The notes beneath the pieces were generated by a model. That model ran no database searches, had not been told where the DNA came from, and was given only the letters and a program-made list of their open reading frames with translations. This document shows, piece after piece, positions 62,996 through 64,000 of a stretch of 64,000 bases of DNA. Each line of letters starts with the position of its first letter. The first letter of the stretch is position 1. This DNA is from Paraspadella gotoi. Taxonomy: Eukaryota; Chaetognatha. Position numbers and translations under genes: made by a program. The stretch spans positions 286,328 through 350,327 of the forward strand of contig CM119265.1 of assembly GCA_051294375.1 (NCBI GenBank). The letters are read 5' to 3'.

Positions 62996-64000
62996 TGAGC
63001 GACTCTCGCGAGACGCGACAAGCCGCCCGACAACGCCAGCAAGCAAGCCCTAAACGTGCCCGCTGGATTCGGTCGTGGCCGAAACTCTCGTGAAAACTCG
63101 CCATCGAATCTCGTTAGGCGCCTCGCCGCGCCAATCTTCAACAACCCACCGGCGCAACGGAACCAGAAGTCTTTGCTGACGCCGAGGACAACGATACTGG
63201 CTAACGCCGCCGCCCTGGAGCGAAACGCGGAAGCTCTCCGTCGACCGCCCTCGCCACCGCACCTCGCCGCTCTAGAGAAGAAGAGGAAGCCTGACTTCCT
63301 CACTTCGATCCCAAAAACATCGACGTCTGGCCCGCCGAGTCGAAGCGGTTTATGTTCGATCCAATATTCGCGACGCTAAGGAGAAATTTGCTCACTTAGA
63401 GTCTAAGATGACGTCAATCTTAATCCGCGCGTCAACGCCTTTCTCTACGGCGAGCAAATCGGACAGACGCTGGAACGAGTTCGTCCTCTATCTTCAGAAA
63501 GAGTATGAGCTCCACTCCGCGCCAGCAGGCGGCCGTCTTACTCGATGGCTTTTGGCCGCGACGGCCTCAGACCATCGCAGCACCTCGCACGATTGGAGGA
63601 AAAGATAAAGGCTTAACCATCGATGATCTAAAGAAGGAACGGTCATTAGAGGACTCCCCATTGAAGTCCAACGCCTCCCTCGAGGGAAAAGCCGATTCGT
63701 TGACGGCGCAGAGTTGGCCGATGAGGCGACAAGTTCTTTGATCAAGACGGACGTCTACGACTGGCAGCTCCATCATCGACGATCAACGCGCCACTCTCAA
63801 ACAACTCGTCGACGACGACATAAGCGACAGCGACGACGAGGCAGAGATAAACGCTGTAGGGGGACAGCGCCGCGACCGCAGCCGCCCGTCAAACGGGAAC
63901 TGGAGGTCCAATGCAGCGAAGCCTCCCTCAAGCAGCGCCAGACCGCCAAGTGGCTCGTCAACGAATCCCCGCCCGGCCAATCAAAAGCTTAAGCAAATCT
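62996..64000 (+). pseudogene. gag: Family C Gag, frame-broken (copy C2)
   Basis: Starts MSDSRETRQAARQRQQ at 62996. After a frame change comes GFGRGRNSRENSPSN, then remnants of the capsid-like core (WNEFVLYLQKEYELHSA in broken frames near 63470) and the KADSLTAQSW region near 63700. It needs several frame changes and continues past the window. Confidence 0.75.

Larger units (their letters stand above)
62068..64000 (+). mobile_element. Family C retrotransposon, 5' part (copy C2)
   Basis: 5' LTR 62068-62940, primer site TGGTGATCCGCGACGTCG at 62942-62959, then decayed gag to the window end. CCCTAA repeats lie directly before the LTR. Same family as 7651-14546, but less decayed in the LTR (clean TCTACA end). 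Confidence 0.85.

Noticed and set aside
1-64000. The window as a true chromosome end
   Set aside because: Arrays face both ways, lie between elements, and none reaches a window edge; several gaps could be false joins.

Overview
The window looks like subtelomeric or telomere-derived DNA from an animal, probably an invertebrate; the sequence does not let me name the clade. The evidence is long TTAGGG/CCCTAA arrays, many env-less Ty3/gypsy (Metaviridae) LTR retrotransposons with D,D35E integrases, spliceosomal intron signals, and AT-rich DNA with a few isolated exon-like islands. There are no rRNA genes, bacterial operons or CRISPR arrays. Runs of 10 N (mostly inside pol copies) and 25 or 54 N mark assembly gaps. 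The 25-54 N gaps (17025-17049, 29067-29091, 29205-29258, 50448-50472, 61140-61164) may be wrong joins, so order across them is provisional. The telomeric arrays are ragged and many gene copies carry single-base indels, which may be biology or long-read error.

Layout. 1-5651: family A element, minus strand. 5652-7541: 5' end of a family B element, minus, whose LTR abuts CCCTAA repeats. 7651-14546: decayed family C element, plus, with CCCTAA on both sides. 14941-17024: 3' end of a family D element, minus. 17050-20925: truncated family B element, plus. 20926-28805: non-element DNA with a possible 113-aa gene, a 3 kb 33-bp satellite, a duplicated structured module and AT-rich sequence. 28806-29066: end of an unknown host-type gene. 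29092-31403: internally gapped family B element, plus, followed by 3.2 kb of TTAGGG. 34628-40656: nearly intact family E element, minus. 40657-49794: AT-rich host-like DNA with exon candidates, tandem repeats and a hammerhead-like inverted repeat. 49795-51011: two LTRs, then 2.9 kb of CCCTAA. 53884-54923: second family D fragment. 54924-61902: nearly intact family F element, minus, interrupted in its leader by TTAGGG repeats plus a family G LTR. 62068-64000: start of a second family C element.

The autonomous elements share one design. A 5' LTR is followed by a primer site starting TGGTGA, a short leader with a GTAAGAT splice donor, gag with a C-x2-H-x9-C-x3-C knuckle, and a -1 frameshift cassette (GGGAAAC, 6-nt spacer, GC-rich stem-loop). 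Next come pro-RT-RNase H-integrase with a proline- and asparagine-rich C-terminal extension, a conserved hairpin at the end of pol, a polypurine tract and the 3' LTR. Two features are unusual. Most well-defined LTRs carry a tRNA-like module with A- and B-box sequences, antisense to the element and different in each family. LTR ends also join telomeric repeats directly at nine places, and wherever the G-strand runs into an element the joint is at the same repeat phase, GGGT^. Together these suggest telomere-targeted LTR retrotransposons with Pol III-type promoter modules in their LTRs. That function is inference; the sequence pattern is visible.
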